Shown: piece after piece, positions 46,354-58,805 of the stretch
How the letters are laid out: each line of letters opens with the position of its first letter
How positions within the stretch are numbered: position 1 is the first letter of the stretch
Source: Diatrype stigma
Taxonomy: Eukaryota > Ascomycota > Sordariomycetes > Xylariales > Diatrypaceae
NCBI GenBank assembly: GCA_022225965.2
Contig: JAKJXP020000014.1
Span: 62,001-126,000 of the forward strand
Length of the DNA stretch: 64,000 nucleotides
Direction: 5' to 3'
The notes under the pieces: generated by a model
Told to the model about the DNA's origin: nothing
The model's database searches: none
What the model saw: only the letters and a program-made list of their open reading frames with translations
Made by a program: the position numbers and the translations under genes

Positions 46354-48447
46354 ATGCAGGCCGCTACCTCAGTTCTCACGCATGCCGCTCAGGCTGCCGT
46401 GAAGCAAGTCGTGACCCCACTCAAACCAATACTCAAATCATCGTCGTCAATGACGACGTCCGTAATACCGAGTACCAAAAGAACTAGCGACGATGCTGCT
46501 CTAGACGATGATAGCCCCGACGACGGGTCGCAAGGTCATCGCAAACGCCAAAAGGTCGAGTTCGATTTAAACAACATCGAGATACACGAAATCGGTACCC
46601 GGTCTGTCGAGGAGGTGAAACAAGAAATACGGAAAGCGTTGGATGACCACGCTAGAGGGGAGGATGAAGAGTATGACATGCTGAAGGAAACCCTATCCGG
46701 CAAGCAGAAGTTCATATACGACGATGAAGACGACGAAGCGGATTCCACCCTCCCAGAAAAACGACGCCAGGAACTTAAGGTGTATCTGGTTGCCCTATCC
46801 AGTTTTACGCCTCGGTTAGGAAGATCCACAGCTGGTCTGATCAAGAGTGTGCTGCAATGTCAGTGGATAGGGAGAGACGAACAGTTTGCCAAGATATATA
46901 CCCAGTTCCTGGCCTCCCTTGTTAGCGCCCAGGGATCCTGCCTTACCCAAGTTCTCGCAACTATCGTCGAGAAGTTCTCCTATTCAAGACCCTCCGATTG
47001 GGCCGTCACAGCTTTCCCACCCGTCACCCGCGAGGTCGCTCAGGCCAGGATTCACTTTGCTTTGCGCTACCTTCTACGTATATTTCCTGCCGCCAAATCC
47101 GTCTTGGCGCACCTGATCAGCAGCAAATATCCCTACCACGACGATTCGAAACGGATGCACATAGCGTATGTGCGGAACCTCTTAAGACTTCGAGAGTACA
47201 GCCCAGCGCTCAAGAATGACATCACGGACCTAATCATCAGCCGCCTGGTCAAGATCGATATGGAAATGCAAATGGACTTGGAAGACATGGACGACCGGCT
47301 TACCACGATGGTTGCGATGGCCCTTAGATCTACTCAGCCTGATGGGAACCAGGATGAAGAGGGCTCGGATGACGATGACGATAATGAATCGGTATCCAGC
47401 GTGGAATCTGAAGACGATGAATTGACCCGTGTCAAGACGGCAAAGGAGAGCTTCGAGAAGATGGACTTTATTCTTGATGCTTTATTTGAGCTATATACCC
47501 CTTACTTTCGTGACCCTCGATCTGACGAAGCCATGGAGGTATTTGGGGACCTGCTATCCGAGTTCTCCAACATCATTCTACCGAATTTGAAATCACGGCA
47601 TACCCAGTTTCTCGTCTTCCACTTTGGTCAACAATCCGAAGAACTTGTGGATGCTTTCTGTGGTACTTGCATCAACATCGCCTTCGAATCCCAGAGACCT
47701 CCCGTTCTACAACAAGCGGCATCTGCCTACCTAGCCAGCTTTGTCGCTCGAGGCGCGCATGTCCCTGGCCACATTGTTATCAAGATATTCGAGGTACTTG
47801 GTTTCCATCTCGACCAGATGCGCACCCTTTACGAGACGTCGTGTCGAGGGCCTGACGTCCGCCGATATGCACCATTCTATGCACTGATGCAAGCCTTGAT
47901 GTACATCTTTTGTTTCAGGTGGCAGGATCTCATCAGCTCCGTTCCGGAGGATGTGGATAAGGATGACCCATCGTCATACCTGGACCAAGAGATCGAGTGG
48001 GAAAGCGAGGTTAAGGACATCATGAGACGCAACATATATTCGAAACTAAACCCCCTCAAGGTCTGCTCGCCAGTCATAGTCGAGCAGTTCGCAAATTTGG
48101 CCCATCGATTCCGCTTTATGTACGTGTATCCGTTGCTCGAGTCGAATAAACGTGTACGACTGTCACAATATTCGGCCGGCGCCTACTCAAGCGGCGGAGC
48201 GCTCCGGGACTTGTCCTTCGACATGAACGACGAAAGCTGGCAGCAACTCGACTCGTACTTCCCCTTTGACCCCTACCAGCTTCCTATAAGCAAGCGCTGG
48301 GTGGAGGAAGATTACCTGCCGTGGCGGTCTATACCTGGCTTGAGCACAGAAGACGACGATGAGAGCGACGAGGATGGCCTAGGCGAGGACGATGAACAGC
48401 TGGAGGAAGACACAGCAACCGAGGAGGAGCCAGGGGAGGATGACTAG
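46354..48447 (+). CDS. RRN3: RRN3, RNA polymerase I-specific transcription initiation factor
   Basis: Rrn3 (TIF-IA) binds RNA polymerase I and recruits it to the rDNA promoter; it works in the nucleolus and is growth-regulated. The single long exon encodes 697 aa, within the range of fungal Rrn3 proteins. After a Ser/Asp-rich N-terminus, the HEAT-repeat-like Rrn3 fold runs from about residue 140, with LKVYLVALSSFTPRLG, RDEQFAKIYTQFLASLV, HIAYVRNLLRLREY, DPRSDEAMEVFGDLL, RYAPFYALMQALMYIFCFRW, LNPLKVCSPVIVEQFANLA and FPFDPYQLPISKRWVEEDY. Acidic loops sit near 335-360 (DEEGSDDDDDNES) and at the C-terminus, as expected; the internal acidic loop in yeast Rrn3 is a regulatory insert. No intron is needed. 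Confidence 0.95.
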   Translation: MQAATSVLTHAAQAAVKQVVTPLKPILKSSSSMTTSVIPSTKRTSDDAALDDDSPDDGSQGHRKRQKVEFDLNNIEIHEIGTRSVEEVKQEIRKALDDHARGEDEEYDMLKETLSGKQKFIYDDEDDEADSTLPEKRRQELKVYLVALSSFTPRLGRSTAGLIKSVLQCQWIGRDEQFAKIYTQFLASLVSAQGSCLTQVLATIVEKFSYSRPSDWAVTAFPPVTREVAQARIHFALRYLLRIFPAAKSVLAHLISSKYPYHDDSKRMHIAYVRNLLRLREYSPALKNDITDLIISRLVKIDMEMQMDLEDMDDRLTTMVAMALRSTQPDGNQDEEGSDDDDDNESVSSVESEDDELTRVKTAKESFEKMDFILDALFELYTPYFRDPRSDEAMEVFGDLLSEFSNIILPNLKSRHTQFLVFHFGQQSEELVDAFCGTCINIAFESQRPPVLQQAASAYLASFVARGAHVPGHIVIKIFEVLGFHLDQMRTLYETSCRGPDVRRYAPFYALMQALMYIFCFRWQDLISSVPEDVDKDDPSSYLDQEIEWESEVKDIMRRNIYSKLNPLKVCSPVIVEQFANLAHRFRFMYVYPLLESNKRVRLSQYSAGAYSSGGALRDLSFDMNDESWQQLDSYFPFDPYQLPISKRWVEEDYLPWRSIPGLSTEDDDESDEDGLGEDDEQLEEDTATEEEPGEDD

Positions 48448-49554
48448 AGGATATTACTACACTGCATGCATTTGATCGGCGTCAGGAGTCTCTGGTTGGA
48501 AAAGGTATCATGAGCTGGCAGGGCATATTTGTTTGTGGAATGGATGGACATGTTATTGCGGGTTGCGCTTCCCGGTGGCATTAGAAGATGATGCTTCATG
48601 ATGTCTAGTCCGGAGCTAGGTCGTGGTATCTAGTCCAATATGGTAACCATTGAGTAACCCTTGAGGGTTCATGTAGAAGAAAGAGGCTTGATCGTTGGAT
48701 GGCATATCCATTCCGGCATAGCACAAGACAATGCGACATGACTATTATTTGCCATTTGGAATCCTCAGTGACCACCATGCGCTAAGAGAGACCTAACGGC
48801 TAGACAAGGCACGATACAACAGGTGTAGTTGGCAGTGCCGAGTTCTTGCATCGAGATCGTCGTGAGATGACAAGACGAAGATGACATGGGGTGTCAGTCT
48901 GCTGGAGTCAGCGCGCCAGCCGCCTTACGCACCGGAAGATCGATTCGCAGGGATCAAGGCGGTGAAAACTATCCTTCTTCAATAGACCGACCATAAATAG
49001 CTCTCAATAGCTCGGGCGGGGACAGCTGCGCTTGTATTTTCCGGCTTTGTTTCGGCGCTCGTCCTGCACCCCAGGATCTGATTTCAAAACTGATTCCAAA
49101 TGATCGATCCTTGGCATCAAATACTCCGAACGAACCGTCCCACTGGTTTGGCAGCATACTGTAGGGCCACCCATCGAAACCGCACCTGCATCTGCGCTCT
49201 TGTGCAGTACGTAACCCAGTAACGTAACCTGTTGTAAAGGGGATAAAGGGGAAAATAATTAAATGTGAGAATGACGATGCTGACGAGAACACAGGTAGGT
49301 GAGCCCAAAAGGCTGGTCGACCTCGCAGAGCCGCCGAGTCGCACTCGTGTGTCGGGTGTCGTGCATCGCTGTATTGCGGCCATCCTGGGGTGATCCTCCG
49401 GTCCGGCCTACGCCCCCATTCGGGATTTGGTGCCGGGGAGGGCTGCGGAAGTAGCAGCCGCAGCAGCAGCAGCAGCAGCAGTAGCAGAGACATAGAAACG
49501 AGGACCCGGGAGAAGACACCAGAAGCGAAGAGGAAAAGGCGGACTGACTAAACC
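48448..49554. other. Intergenic region downstream of RRN3, with CAG repeat
   Basis: About 1.1 kb without a supported gene. A (CAG)n run at about 49451-49487 lies some 70-100 bases before the next ATG and may be in its 5' leader. Minus frames across it are repeat-driven. Confidence 0.55.
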
Positions 49555-50061
49555 ATGGCGGAGCGCGACGATGATCCCAATGATCCAAGACCTGGGCGGC
49601 CCTCGTTCACGAAGTTCTGGCAACGCATTAAGCAGGTGCACTCGACGGATAATCTGAGATTCGTGCCCAGCGGCCCCCAGCGGCAGCTACTGCGAGAACC
49701 ACAACAGGACCCGAATGGTATGTAACCGCAGCCAGCATAACGTGCATGCACCCCGTGTTTTGCTCCCCCTCTGCCTGCCTGTCTGTCTCTCCCTGTACCC
49801 GCCGCCCCTACCACCCTTCCCTTCTCGTCCAGTCCCCCCCTTCTTTTTTTCCCATCCTCCGCACCGCTCCCGCACGCACGCACGCACGCACGCACGCACA
49901 CGCGCGAAAGAACTACGCTAGGGGGACCCGGGCGGCGTAAAGCGGAAACACTGGGGGCAGGAAGGAAAAGTGGGAAGAAGAGAGGACAGGATTTGTCACG
50001 GGAAGGCCACAGAAGTTCGGGTCCCCAAGTGAGACATTCCCCGGCCTGCCAGCCTCCGTGA
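49555..50061 (+). CDS. Small basic hypothetical protein, structure uncertain
   Basis: The first exon (49555-49717) reads well: MAERDDDPNDPRPG, RPSFTKFWQRIKQVHSTDN, LRFVPSGPQRQLLREPQQD, ending at a good donor GTATGT. The best in-frame acceptor I find is TAG ending at 49921. It leads to a short basic exon (GRRKAETLGAGRKSGKKRG) with a stop at 50059-50061, 100 aa in total with a 204-bp intron that contains a CGCA repeat. The second exon is weakly supported, and the real protein may continue elsewhere. I recognise no family. The protein lacks a signal peptide or membrane segment. Confidence 0.4.
49870..49900. repeat. (CGCA)n microsatellite
   Basis: About seven CGCA units lie inside the proposed intron of the small upstream gene. 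Confidence 0.8.
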
Positions 50062-50774
50062 CTGGGCGAACTGCGTGACTGGAGAAGGGGGTGTGGGCTC
50101 GCCGGCCCGGACACAGTAGAGCGCTGAGCAGCGAGTCGACGACCCTTCCCCCTTCCCCCTTCCCCTCCACACCCTTGGCGCCCTCTCCCAGACCGCCCTC
50201 GGTATATGTTCGCTATGGAGCTCCGCTGCGAGGCCGGCTTGGACATCAGGGTGATATCGAGGCGCTTCCTACTATAAGCCGGGAGGGGAAAAGTACCGAG
50301 ACATGTATGTGTACAACATCACGGCGCTCTGGAAAAACTTGGTCACACACACGCCGATGCTCCCCCTCCCAGGGCGCTTACACGTGGGCGGGCATCTAGT
50401 CTAGACCGCCCTTTCGGTTCATCAACCACGCACATAGACGAGGGCCGTCATCATATACGCCTTTTCTCCCCCTTTGTTGTAACGTTTCGTTTCGCGGGGC
50501 TTGATCTAACTAGATATCATAGTTATCTTCCACCCTCCTTTCCCATCCCATCCATTATCTACCATCACTTGGGTATCATCACATCATTCAAAACTCTGTC
50601 GTCGTCATCGACGACATCATCATCATCGCCATTCCTCATCATAATCACAAACATTCTCGTTATCCCCGTAGCCGAGATAGTTAGCTAGTTGCTGTTCCTG
50701 TTGCTACTTCGCCTCTGCCCCTCCACTACCTCGTCAGTGCACACATCCGCACACACATATATATACATACACGC
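50062..50774. promoter_or_regulatory. Upstream region of the bZIP-like gene
   Basis: About 700 bases without a supported gene. CT-rich sequence and triplet runs (TCATCA/TCGTCA at 50595-50640) precede the start codon, and an ACACATATATATACATAC stretch lies about 10-30 bases before it. A long CT-rich 5' leader is likely. Confidence 0.45.
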
Positions 50775-52916
50775 ATGCCCTATAAGCCCTGCATGATGCT
50801 CCTCGACAACGAAAGTGCTGACCTGAACGGCGTCGTCCTGCGCCGCGTGGCAACAGCAACAGCTCTAGGCGACAGAGACGACGGAGAACACAACGTCGGG
50901 GACGGCGGCGGCGGCGGCGGTAGCGGCGGTGGCGGCGGCGGCAGCAGTAACAACAACAGCAGCAGCAGTAAGACGGCGGCCGCCGCCGCCGCGAGCACCA
51001 AAGCCCAGGCCCGGCGCGCCCAGGTGCGGAAGGCGCAGATCCAGCACCGCCAGCGCAAGGCCAACTACACGAAGCAGCTCGAGATGGACATCGCCAAGCT
51101 GCGGGAGGGCATCGCGCGGGTCGAGGGCGAGGGCACCGCCCTCCGGTGCGAGAACGACGCCATCAGACAGCGCCTGGTCCTGGCCGGGGTCGCGCCCCTG
51201 CTGCTCCCGCCGCCGACCGCGACCACGGCTACGAACACGGCCGTCCCCACAGCGGTAGTGACCGCCTCGACGGGACGGGCTACGGGGACCGGAGCGGGGG
51301 CGACGACGACGACGATAACGACAACGACATCGCCGTCTTCTTCATCTGGTAATAATACCCACTACACCGTCAGTCTCGGCCTCTCCGAGTCGAACTCGCC
51401 CGCGTACCAAGTCTACCGCACCACCTCTGCCACTCCGCCGTCGGGGAGTGGCAGCGTTCCCGCCGCTGCCGGTGAGGGCTTCCCCGGTTCCTCCTCATCG
51501 GCGGCCGCGCCGAATCCCGCTCCTATCATAACAGGGTTGTCGGACGAGGGTGGCGGTCATCATAATAGCGGCGGCGGTGGCGACGACGGAAGCAGCAGCG
51601 GCGGCGGCCAAGGGTTCTTCAGTCTGACAGAGACGCAGACAGATTATGCGATCAACTTCATCTTAGCGTACGTACGCGGCGCGCCGCCGGTCAGCCCCTG
51701 TTTTGTTTTAACCCGTAACCGTCATTACCACCATTATCCCTATCTATCATTTATCCAAAAAACTACGGATAGTGTGATTGCCCCTTACACGTTTTTGTAG
51801 TTCTCTTCATTCCTTATTTATACCCCGCCCCCCTTTTATTTACCCTTGTGCACATACATCAGATGCAAACTATAATGCCATACTTCCTGAACCGAAAGCA
51901 CATAAAAAGCTAACATGAACCCCCCCTAACTTCCCGTTACGCAGCTTGGAGCACGTCTGCTGGGATCACTTCCACCCGTCGTACTTCGCGCCACACGCGC
52001 ACGGCGCCGACGAGACGGCCGAGGAGAACGGTCACATGCTGATGGCGAGCGCTATCGCGCTGCAGAGCGCGCCGGCGTCCGTGTTCGAGCACATGGACGT
52101 GGTTCAGGCGCACGTCCAACAGCAGCAGCAACAGCAACAACAACAGAAACAGCATCAGCAGTCCACTGCTAGCAATTTCTTCTCGCGCGCCGCCCATCGC
52201 CGTCGCGTTTCCCAGCAGCCCAGCAGCCACGGCCTGCCACCTGCCTGTCCCCCTCCTTATCTTCCGCACCACCAACAACAAATACCGCCGCCGCCATCAC
52301 TGCAACTGCAACAGCAACAGCCACAACCACAACACCAACTGCCTTTAGCAAACCCAGCCTCCTGGACGATTCCAACGGTAGCAGTTCCGGCGAACTATTC
52401 CTCGACACCGGGCACAGTGCCGGGAGTGGGTGCCGGGGCAGGGGCAGGGGCGGAGGCAGGAATAATAGGGGTCGGAGCCGGAGCCGGAGCCGGAGCCGCT
52501 TCCGGAGCAAGCCTCACGCTCGAGAACCTGCGGTGCCTCGCCGCGGCGCTCAACCCGCCCGACGTCGAGCTCACGCCCGTGCAGGTAAGTTCTTGGTGCT
52601 TTTTTTTATATTCCCAGTTTAACATTGTCTCGAGAGCTCTCTGGTCTTAGCAATACCATTGTACCATTGGGGTTTTTTTTCGGCTCCCGAGACGTGCTGA
52701 GGATGGGTATTTTGTTTACTGACTCCGAGCGTTGGATATTAGGCGTGGTTCGAGATCGCGCGCGAGCGGGGCGCCGCCGTCGCCCTCGACGGCGCCCTCA
52801 TGGACGCCGTGCGCCGCGAGCTCGCGCTCCACGTGCGCTGCATGCACTACGGGGCCGTCATGCCGAGGGAGGCGTTCGATGATGTCGTCGGCCGCGTCGT
52901 CGGGGGACTTCGTTGA
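50775..52916 (+). CDS. bZIP-like transcription factor with Val at the invariant Asn position
   Basis: Three exons, 50775-51667, 51945-52584 and 52743-52916, splice in frame to 568 aa. The basic region is at about residues 77-100 (ARRAQVRKAQIQHRQRK) and is followed by a heptad zipper with L102, L109, V116, L123, I130. In the canonical bZIP signature an Asn is followed eight residues later by Arg. Here the Asn position is Val84 while the Arg (R92) is kept. The acidic N-terminus has Gly and Ser/Asn runs from triplet repeats. The C-terminal part has a conserved-looking pair of blocks, DYAINFILALEHVCWDHFHP and ELTPVQAWFEIARERG, separated by poly-Gln and Gly/Ala repeats. Probably a nuclear regulator; target unknown. 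The start codon is the first Met of the open frame, and an earlier exon cannot be excluded. Confidence 0.8.
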
Positions 52917-53726
52917 TGCTAGTGGATACTCCCTTCGTGACGGGCCCCCTATATCTTCCTTTCTTCCTCTTGTTCTTTCATATTCTGCTTCTGTCGCTCA
53001 TTTTGATCTCTTCTGCTTTGCTCTTCCCCCCACCTCGAATTCTTCTTCATTTATTGGTAACGGGAGGTGGGTAAGGAAGCAAACATCAAGGCGGTGCTGG
53101 TATTACTTAGTCAGTGGGTAAGAGGAAGGAGTGAACAGATAACTTTGTATGCGTGCATGACGGGTGATGAATAGGCGGCGTAGGATCTCAGGGATGATAA
53201 CATGGCATGGCGGGGTATGGGGATTGAGGTATAAGAAGTACGATGCCTATTCATTTGTTCTTGGTTCAGGGGGTTCTTACTACCATTTCACGTGGGTCTG
53301 GCCGGTGGGTGTGCTCTGCATGTTATGTACGGTAGGCGTGCGATATTAAATGGCATTTTCATTCTGTTTCATTTTGTTATTGAAACGAAGGTGTTGCTCG
53401 GAGCACGCACTCGGCCCTGGACTGTGAGGCATACTCTGGGATAGTTCATACGGGCGTATTCAATCCATATTCGCAACAATGACAACCAGGTGTAAGATAA
53501 TCAAGCCTTGGCGGCACGAGTCCAATATGCTGCGACTTGTGCTGTGTATGACTTTCTATGGTATAAATATGTGCCTCCCGGTAACTTCGTGAGGTATTGC
53601 TATTGGTATTATCACGTATTTTGTTCGTCACCCTTGAATATTTGGCAAGACACTGGCCTATTAATGCCTTGATCATCGCTCTATTTACTAATAAGGTCAA
53701 GATTACCAAACATTGCTTTTAACTAG
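52917..53726. other. Intergenic region between convergent bZIP and RTA1-like genes
   Basis: About 810 bases carrying the 3' ends of two convergent genes. AT-rich; no supported gene or repeat. Confidence 0.6.
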
Positions 53727-55030
53727 TCATCGTTCCCCAGTGTCTGGCAATGACTCCCAGCTCAACCGTTGCTGCTGCTGCTGCCACCGTATTATCCTAG
53801 AGAACACCGTGTCACTCGATTTCGGAGTCCGTTCTTCCAGGAACCACGCGGGATGCACGATGACGATGCCAACGACGGCCTGAGCTACCATGAGCCCGTC
53901 GAGGCCGACGAAAAGGGCCTCGTCACCAGCAACGGGCCCGCCGATCCCACCGCTCGCGGCCATGATCGCGTAGAGGTTCCGGGCAAGCAGGCAGACGAGG
54001 GAGACGGCTGAGACGGCCATGAATGCTTTGAGCCGGAGGCTCAGCGGCACGGGGCCTTTACCTCCCCCAGCACCTCCTCCTCTGCCTTCACTACCCCTCC
54101 TTTCTATTCCATGGACATGGAACGCCGTAAGCCCGATATCGCGCGCTGCGAGCGATGCCCGCGCTAGGGTAGCCGAAAATAGCACAATGAAAGCCGAGAG
54201 CGACAGAAGCTGTGCGGCCAAGCCGGCGGCGACGAGGCCGCTGCCCGTTGCTACGTTCGGGCCGAGACCGGCAGAGGTCGACGCATCTGAGAAGGCTACG
54301 ATGAGTCCGATGACTTGTAGCGCGAATCCGAGCAGATCCGCAAGCAGCAATTTCGTGTAGTGCGCCGGGTTGACCAGCGAGTGCTTTGCGCCGATGACAG
54401 GCACAGTTTTGGAGATGGTCGTGTATATCCTGTTGTTTCTCCCGTGTAAGGAAGGGCAGAATGGGAAAGGTATCAGCTTATGGGCTTCTTTAACTTTCAA
54501 TTCGCAGCGGATGTAGGTTAAGATCCGTGGAGGTCCCTGCTTCCTTTCTCCCCCCCGCCCACCCCCAATTCTCCTTTCTGATACCACTACAACCATTCCA
54601 CGTCTAGAAAGATCAAGTACAAGAGAACCAACACCGGAGGAACCGAACGAACAAAGCAAAACCCACGTGCTTACCCGGCTGATACGAACGCGGGCGCGAC
54701 CGTCAGGCAGCCCGTCGAGACGGCGAACAGGCGCACGTCCCAGGGGTCGCTCCAGCTGCCCAGGCGCGCCGCGTAGCCGACGATCTCGAGGGCGCAGGCG
54801 GCGCACACGGGCACGGTGAAGCTGAGCCAGCGCCAGCGCCCGCGGGAGGCGGCGGTAGTGGCGGCGATGACCAGACACCCGACCAGCGAGAGGCCGAAGA
54901 GGGATACCAGGGCTCCGCTCGCCACCGGGTTCGGCCGGTAGCGGTACGGGGACGAGGCGATCAGGCAGACGCCGAAGCTACACTCCGAAAGAGGTGGTGG
55001 TGGTGATGGTGGTGATGGTGGCGGTATCAT
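53727..55030 (-). CDS. RTA1-like seven-pass membrane protein (lipid-translocating exporter family)
   Basis: Family members in fungi are linked to lipid movement and resistance to membrane-active drugs such as 7-aminocholesterol in yeast Rta1. Exons 55030-54675 and 54429-53727, joined by a 245-bp intron with GTAAGC donor, give 352 aa. The familiar RTA1 blocks are visible: YRYRPNPVASGALVSLFGLS at the start, CALEIVGYAARLGSW, APAFVSAGIYTTISK, LLADLLGFALQVIG and RNLYAIMAASGG, then VIVHPAWFLEE near the end. Seven hydrophobic segments can be counted. The family glutamate (ALEIVGYAARL) is kept. The Met at 55030 follows Ile-free Gly/Pro-rich sequence and could be preceded by more N-terminal residues. 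Confidence 0.87.
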
Positions 55031-58000
55031 CGTCGCCTACTACTTTCCGCCCACTTTCCGTTGTGGTTTCCGTTCGCTGCACTGCGCTGCGCTGCAGTGG
55101 GATAGTGACAGTCGTAGTCGTAGAGTCGTATCGGAGGTGAGCTACGGAACGGGAGCGGTTGATCAGTGGGGTGGGTGGGCTGAGATCCGGGATGGTCTTC
55201 TGCAACTCGGCAGATCAAGCGAGACATGCAGATTTCCTGGTTACGGATTATCGGACATCATATTAACTAGGTAACATAACAATATCGGAAGTAACAGGGC
55301 GGATCAGATCGGACTCGGTTCGAAAATCTCAAAGACATTTCATCTGAATGTCGGAATGAGTGGGAATGCCCTTTGGTTCTATATACAACAACTATATGAT
55401 GCATGCTTGACCCAGGGCCGCGTTCTGAAACGCAGGCTTACTCAGACACGGTCGCTTCTCCTCTCGTATCGGCATCGTATATAGTACAAGTAATTGCCTA
55501 TATAGTGTATTCTGTAGCCTACTTTGTCGATCCGGTCGGAGCTAAGGTCTACCTTGGCATCCTTGTGTCTCTCTATATGTAGTTGAACATCTCAACAGCT
55601 GAATTATAGAACTGAAGTTAAAGTAAGATATATATGTCAGATGCTATTATGAGTGATACATGTATAGATCATATCTTCGTCACATCAATAGATCAATCTT
55701 TATCGTCCCGGCCGTACCCGAGATATGGCTGCCGGTATAAGTACATGTATATGTTGGTGCGTAATGCACAACGTAGTACTCGTCAACTTAGCACCTCCGA
55801 ACTAGCACTGAGACATACAGGCAGATTGGTTGACGGCTGGTGATCCTATTTGTCGCATATCCGCCACTTATGAGACACGCAGGCGCATGTCGCAGAACGA
55901 TAGCCGCGACTGGGCTGGGACAATACAGCCACTCACCAACCTAATTTGGTCTCTGGTCTGTGGGTAGTACCTACATAGTAGTAGTATCTGTCGAGACCTA
56001 TGTAGTAGGTATCCATTATACTCATTACTTACACATAATGCCTATGGCCGGAGTTTGCGTTGGATGGTGGCCGCGCCCAGCCGATCAATGGTACAGTGCA
56101 GTGCGATCCCGTCGTGAATGTCCACTTCACGCCTTGGGTCCTAGTTGGCGTATGCTATTGATAGCTGGTCGACTGGATAATACGTAGATGGCTGACGCTG
56201 CCACCCGTTCAAGAGACCCATAGGAAATGAGGGGTTTCAGCTGCCGAAGACCTGGGGTCGAAGCCGGACCCCCTGTGGGCTGCCACCGAATCCTAATATA
56301 AAGCCGCGTACCCCTATATGGCGGGATGTTGGGCGACCTTCTTTTGCACTCAAATAAGCCTGGTACCGGGTGATTGATGAAACATAGCCAACCGACCGAC
56401 TACAATGACTTCACCTTATGGCTGAAGCCTTGAAAACGAATAATCTCGCAACTTGCCGCCCAATTAGGAAGTTGAGGGGTTTCCTCCAGTTACCTAGTAT
56501 ATAGGTATCCTATACCGTTCACCATCCACCAATTGTAGTTATCATAAATGAATCCTTCCACTACACAGAGTAGTATAGTGATAGTCCCTCGAAATGCTGT
56601 TGCCTGAAGAGTAGTTATCATACCTATGCCATCATTGTTAGGGCATAGAGAGACCAAGCTTGTAGTATAACTAGGTATCTGGTAAGCATTTGACAACTAC
56701 GTTACTGCAGCAAGTCGAAATACGAACACCCCAAACTGATCAATTACAGATTGGAAGACCATGTCGAATGTGAAAGGCAACTCCGGGTTCACACATTAAC
56801 AAACGTATTGCCATAATGGCTACTACCTACCCACCTACCCGCATAGGTAGAACCGGATGCCAGTAATAACACCCCCTGTTGTGGCCGGTATGGCTTCGTC
56901 GGCATGCCAACCAATGCCAGGCCGATGGGTCGCCACTGCCATCGCCGCTCTAACCAACTGCCCGTTGCGAGAAAGTGATTCTATATCTATTATGAATAAC
57001 GCCACGTCCTGTGTTGATTGCCGCGTCCGTGATGTGGAGGCAAACCATATTTAAGTCCATTTGCCCACATTACGGAAATCATGACAGTCTGCCGGCGTCT
57101 GGCACAACAACGTTCATCACACCTTCTCCGCCTACTCATGATGTGTCGTCATCCTGTTAGTCACCAAGTGCCTCTCTTTATGGCACAGGCCTGGCATCAT
57201 CGCGACGTCTTTCTAAGATGTATGGTATGGCACGTATCATCAACCTGGAGCTGTGCTAAAGGGATGGGTGCTGTAGTACGACTTGCGAACCGATGGCTTC
57301 TTCCCGCCGACTTTGACTAAGGTCCCAATTCTGAGGGACCGCAGACAGCCATGCGTATGGGGAGGCTCACTCTAGCGCAACCTTCCAGGAGCCTACGCGG
57401 CTCTTACGCGGTTGAGTGGAGAGTGCAGCAAAGCCATGCGATTGGGAAATGGACTGATGCAAGACCTTGATCTCCACCACATAGGTATCCATATATGTAG
57501 GTGCCGCCTGCACACTCGTTTTCCCGTGATCGACGCTGCTGGAATCGCTCTCGAACAAGTGGTTGTTCTGCTGCATCCACTCTGCGGCAAGCAAGTCGTT
57601 GTGAGCCTCGAAGATGGCCTGAGAATGCATGAACACAACCATGAAGCACATACTTGTAGCGGCCAGACTGCAATAGAGCAATGTGAGGAAGGGGGCCATT
57701 GATCAAGTGTCTTATCGGGACCCAAGAAGTCAGCATACGCACAGCTGTCATATTGGGGCTAGTTCTCCTCATGTCTGACGAAGCTCAATGCAGTAATCAT
57801 AGTGAGGGCCTAGATATATAATCAGCTACGGAGTTTAGGGGTATTAGCTGGAGCCGGATGGTTCTTAAATATATCTCTGATGTTATACCGTGCCGTTTAT
57901 GATGGAATTAGAGTCTATTAATTTGAATAATATGGTTTGGTGTAATGAAGCGGCGGCGAAAGTTTCTTGCATCCTTTGAAAATACTGGTAAAGAAGGATG

Positions 58001-58805
58001 ATTTGTACACAGTCACGATATTCGCGAGTGGAGATAACCCTTCAGCCCCTTTTTGAGAGGAGTCTGTTGCCAAGGCCCTTACGAAGTTGCAGGGGTGTTG
58101 ATTGGATAACTCCAACAAAGTGAGCACTTGACTTTCAACGCTTTATGGAACGCTTGTTCCTTTGGCCGGCCCGGCTGTGCTGGGTCTATTCCAATTGGAG
58201 AGTTGATGTGATCTTTTCGCATTAGGCTCCATCATCATTGTAAGCGCTACGAATCAACAAGTCGACACAGATCCAGAGCTGACGATAGTGGAGTCAGACA
58301 TCTATCATACGTACATAGCGAGGGACGAAGCGAGGATACACAATGCGACAGCGATATCACCGAAACTCATGTCTTCGATATGCCTTGGTGAGTTGGCGGT
58401 TGGTATGGGAGGGGTAGCTCTCGTCCAAGTACACTCAAATCAACACCAATTACGTGGGCATCCATAGCCATTCAGCCTCTACATCAATCCCATAAACGCC
58501 GTCTCATTTGGGACATAGTATTGAAATTTCACATGCCAACATACCCATAACCGATCGTCCCGCTCGTGATCCCGATGTCTCATAACAGCGTCCTAGTCAT
58601 ATCTGCCCATTTCTCTATCTCACCCCTCTATTGACTAGTGATCACCCCCCGTAGAGGCTATAGTCAAAGTAGATACTGTCAGTTACAAGGCTCTGTCATG
58701 CGATGTAGTTCTCGCTGGTACGCTACTGTTGATTCGGCGGTTTTATCCGCCTCCAAGTTACTTGCGTGGTGTAAGTCGACGATAGGTGATATCAAACGCG
58801 CTGTT
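55031..58805. other. Intergenic region of about 3.8 kb
   Basis: No supported gene. TACCTA/TAGGTA words occur near 55970-56020 and 56490-56520. A minus frame at 57367-57699 has a hydrophobic start and acidic middle but no recognisable domain and no partner exon; it is listed among rejected items. Otherwise ordinary AT-rich spacer. Confidence 0.55.

Noticed and set aside
49548..50246. Minus frame of 232 codons rich in Arg, Gly, Ser and Cys
   Set aside because: Repeat- and GC-driven frame over a small-gene exon and its spacer; no domain.
57367..57699. Minus frame starting with a hydrophobic segment and an acidic stretch (MAPFLTLLYCSLAATSMCF)
   Set aside because: Looks protein-like at its start, but no family, no partner exons and overlapping frames on the other strand.
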